A stretch of 6,751 nt of DNA, from positions 1 through 6,751 of the forward strand of contig CALJTY010000022.1 of assembly GCA_937975915.1 (NCBI GenBank), written 5' to 3'. A program made the position numbers and the translations under genes. The DNA comes from an uncultured Acidimicrobiaceae bacterium (GTDB lineage: Bacteria > Actinomycetota > Acidimicrobiia > Acidimicrobiales > RAAP-2). This document shows, piece by piece, positions 5,564 to 6,751 of the stretch (position 1 is the first letter of the stretch; every line of letters begins with the position of its first letter). The notes beneath the pieces were generated by a model. It searched no databases and was not told the DNA's origin. It saw only the letters and a program-made list of their open reading frames with translations.

Positions 5564-6340
5564 GTGGGTCAAAAAATTAACCCCTATGGTTTCCGCCTAG
5601 GTATTACAACTGATTACCGCTCCAAGTGGTTCGCAGATTCCCAGAAAAAGGGTGAGCGTTACCGCGACTATGTGGCTGAAGATGTGAAGATTCGTGCACT
5701 TATGTCTGAAGGCATGGAGCGCGCAGGTATTGCTCGTGTTGAAATCGAGCGCACTCGCGATCGTGTCCGCGTTGACATTCACACCGCACGTCCAGGCATC
5801 GTTATCGGTCGCCGTGGTGAAGCAGCAGATGTTCTACGTGGCCGTTTGGAAAAATTAACCGGCAAGCAGGTTCAGCTAAACGTTCTTGAAGTTAAGAACC
5901 CAGAAACTGATGCTCAGCTTGTTGCCCAGGGTGTTGCCGAACAGCTGTCAAGCCGTGTTTCATTCCGTCGCGCAATGAAAAAGGGCATGCAGAGTGCACT
6001 TAAGTCAGGCGCTAAGGGTATTCGTATTCAGGTTTCTGGCCGTCTTGGTGGTGCTGAAATGAGCCGTCGTGAGTTCTACCGTGAAGGTCGCGTGCCATTG
6101 CACACACTTCGCGCAGACATCGACTACGGCTTCTACGAAGCACGCACCACATTCGGTCGCATCGGTGTGAAGGTCTGGATCTACAAGGGCGATGCTCTTG
6201 GTTCTCGTGCAGAGCGTGAGCAGGCAGCTGCTGCAGCACGTGCGGGTAAGGCTCCACGTACACCTCGCGCACCTCGTACAGAAAATGCTGCACCAGTTGC
6301 TGCTGAACCAGCAGTAGCCGCAGTGACGGAAGGGGCATAA
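5564..6340 (+). CDS. rpsC: 30S ribosomal protein S3
   Basis: S3 forms part of the 30S mRNA entry channel and contributes helicase activity there. The 258-residue product begins MGQKINPYGFRLGITT. The type II KH domain shows the GXXG loop GRRG at 82-85 within HTARPGIVIGRRGE, and the C-terminal domain has SGRLGGAEMSRREFYREGRVPLHTLRADIDYG (158-189) and GRIGVKVWIYKGD. After about 212 there is a low-complexity Ala/Pro/Arg tail, common and variable in actinobacterial S3. Residues 24-30 (ADSQKKG) sit in a segment about five residues longer than in Mycobacterium or Streptomyces S3 as I remember them; a similar longer form is, from memory, found in Micrococcales-type relatives. GTG 5564 follows SD AAGGG (5553-5557) inside rplV by 6 nt, and the 2-nt gap suggests coupled translation. 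Confidence 0.98.
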   Translation: MGQKINPYGFRLGITTDYRSKWFADSQKKGERYRDYVAEDVKIRALMSEGMERAGIARVEIERTRDRVRVDIHTARPGIVIGRRGEAADVLRGRLEKLTGKQVQLNVLEVKNPETDAQLVAQGVAEQLSSRVSFRRAMKKGMQSALKSGAKGIRIQVSGRLGGAEMSRREFYREGRVPLHTLRADIDYGFYEARTTFGRIGVKVWIYKGDALGSRAEREQAAAAARAGKAPRTPRAPRTENAAPVAAEPAVAAVTEGA

Positions 6341-6342
6341 GG

Positions 6343-6751
6343 ATGTTAATTCCACGTCGTGTAAAGCACCGTAAGCAGCACCACCCAGATCGCTCCGGCG
6401 CATCAAAGGGCGGTAACGCAGTAACTTTCGGTCAATGGGGTTTGCAAGCACTTGAGCCTGCATACGTAACCAACCGTCAGATTGAATCTGCTCGTATTGC
6501 TATGACTCGTCACATTCGTCGTGGTGGAAAAGTTTGGATCAACATTTATCCAGACCGTCCACTTACAAAGAAGCCAGCAGAAACTCGAATGGGTTCTGGT
6601 AAAGGTTCACCGGAATGGTGGGTCGCCAACGTTAAGCCAGGTCGCGTGATGTTTGAAATCGCGTTCCCTAACGAAAAGGTCGCTCATGAAGCCCTTACTC
6701 GCGCAATGCACAAATTGCCGATGAAGTGCCGCATTGTGGCTCGAGAGGAAA
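6343..6751 (+). CDS. rplP: 50S ribosomal protein L16, 3' end cut by window
   Basis: L16 helps shape the tRNA A-site and P-site region of the 50S and is among the last proteins to assemble. There are 136 codons before the window ends with no stop; actinobacterial L16 is about 138-139 residues, so only a few residues are missing. Diagnostic stretches are MLIPRRVKHRKQHHP, YVTNRQIESARIAMTRHIRRGGKVWINIYPDRPLTKKPAETRMGSGKG in parts, and SPEWWVANVKPGRV. Arginine 82 in RMGSGKG corresponds to E. coli Arg81, hydroxylated there by RoxA/YcfD. ATG 6343 lies 2 nt after the rpsC stop, with SD AAGGGG (6330-6335) 7 nt away. In the usual S10 order rpmC and rpsQ would follow. Confidence 0.97.
   Translation, partial: MLIPRRVKHRKQHHPDRSGASKGGNAVTFGQWGLQALEPAYVTNRQIESARIAMTRHIRRGGKVWINIYPDRPLTKKPAETRMGSGKGSPEWWVANVKPGRVMFEIAFPNEKVAHEALTRAMHKLPMKCRIVAREE

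Noticed and set aside
6214..6337. Ala/Pro-rich tail of S3 as a sign of frameshift or fusion
   Set aside because: Low-complexity C-terminal tails of this kind are common in actinobacterial S3, and the frame and stop-to-rplP spacing are normal.
6005..6463. Minus-strand open frames opposite rpsC and rplP
   Set aside because: Antisense to conserved ribosomal genes; the Cys/Arg/Leu-rich translations look like reverse-complement artefacts.

Overview
The window is a compact stretch of translation genes, all on the + strand and essentially without non-coding space beyond short junctions. It runs across the str-to-S10 ribosomal protein gene boundary: the 3' end of fusA (EF-G), tuf (EF-Tu), then rpsJ (S10), rplC (L3), rplD (L4), rplW (L23), rplB (L2), rpsS (S19), rplV (L22), rpsC (S3) and rplP (L16). 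rplP is cut by the window end, probably only a few residues before its stop. No mobile element, tRNA, rRNA or CRISPR array is visible, and no protein of unknown function.

The proteins look actinobacterial: the EF-Tu N-terminus with GHIDHGKT and the FDQIDKAPEERQRGIT stretch, L3 with GSIGACATPGR, S3 with an Ala/Pro-rich tail, and L16 with ESARIA and GKGSPEWW. Base composition is moderate, with many A- and T-ending codons, unlike high-GC Streptomyces or Mycobacterium. Together with the very short tuf-rpsJ gap this suggests a moderate-GC, possibly streamlined actinobacterium, such as a freshwater acI/Nanopelagicales-like or Luna-like lineage. That placement is inference from remembered family sequences, not from a search.

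Layout: fusA ends at 626 and an 89-nt gap leads to tuf (GTG start, strong SD). A 109-nt gap follows tuf. It holds a 13-bp hairpin without a U-tract (likely the end of the str transcript) and a T-poor leader with a tandem 10-nt repeat in front of rpsJ. rpsJ, rplC, rplD and rplW follow with 15, 4 and 3 nt gaps. rplW and rplB are separated by 29 nt, and a perfect 24-bp palindrome covers the rplW stop. rplB and rpsS are 11 nt apart. rpsS and rplV are 58 nt apart, with an 11-bp hairpin covering the rpsS stop. rplV, rpsC and rplP are then tightly packed with 2-nt gaps.

The genes act together in protein synthesis. EF-G and EF-Tu drive elongation. S10, S19 and S3 belong to the 30S head; L2, L3, L4, L16, L22 and L23 build the peptidyl-transferase region and exit tunnel of the 50S. 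The most interesting signal is not a gene. The only two junctions longer than 15 nt inside the S10 cluster each carry a strong stop-codon-embedding hairpin, dividing it into three tightly packed blocks.
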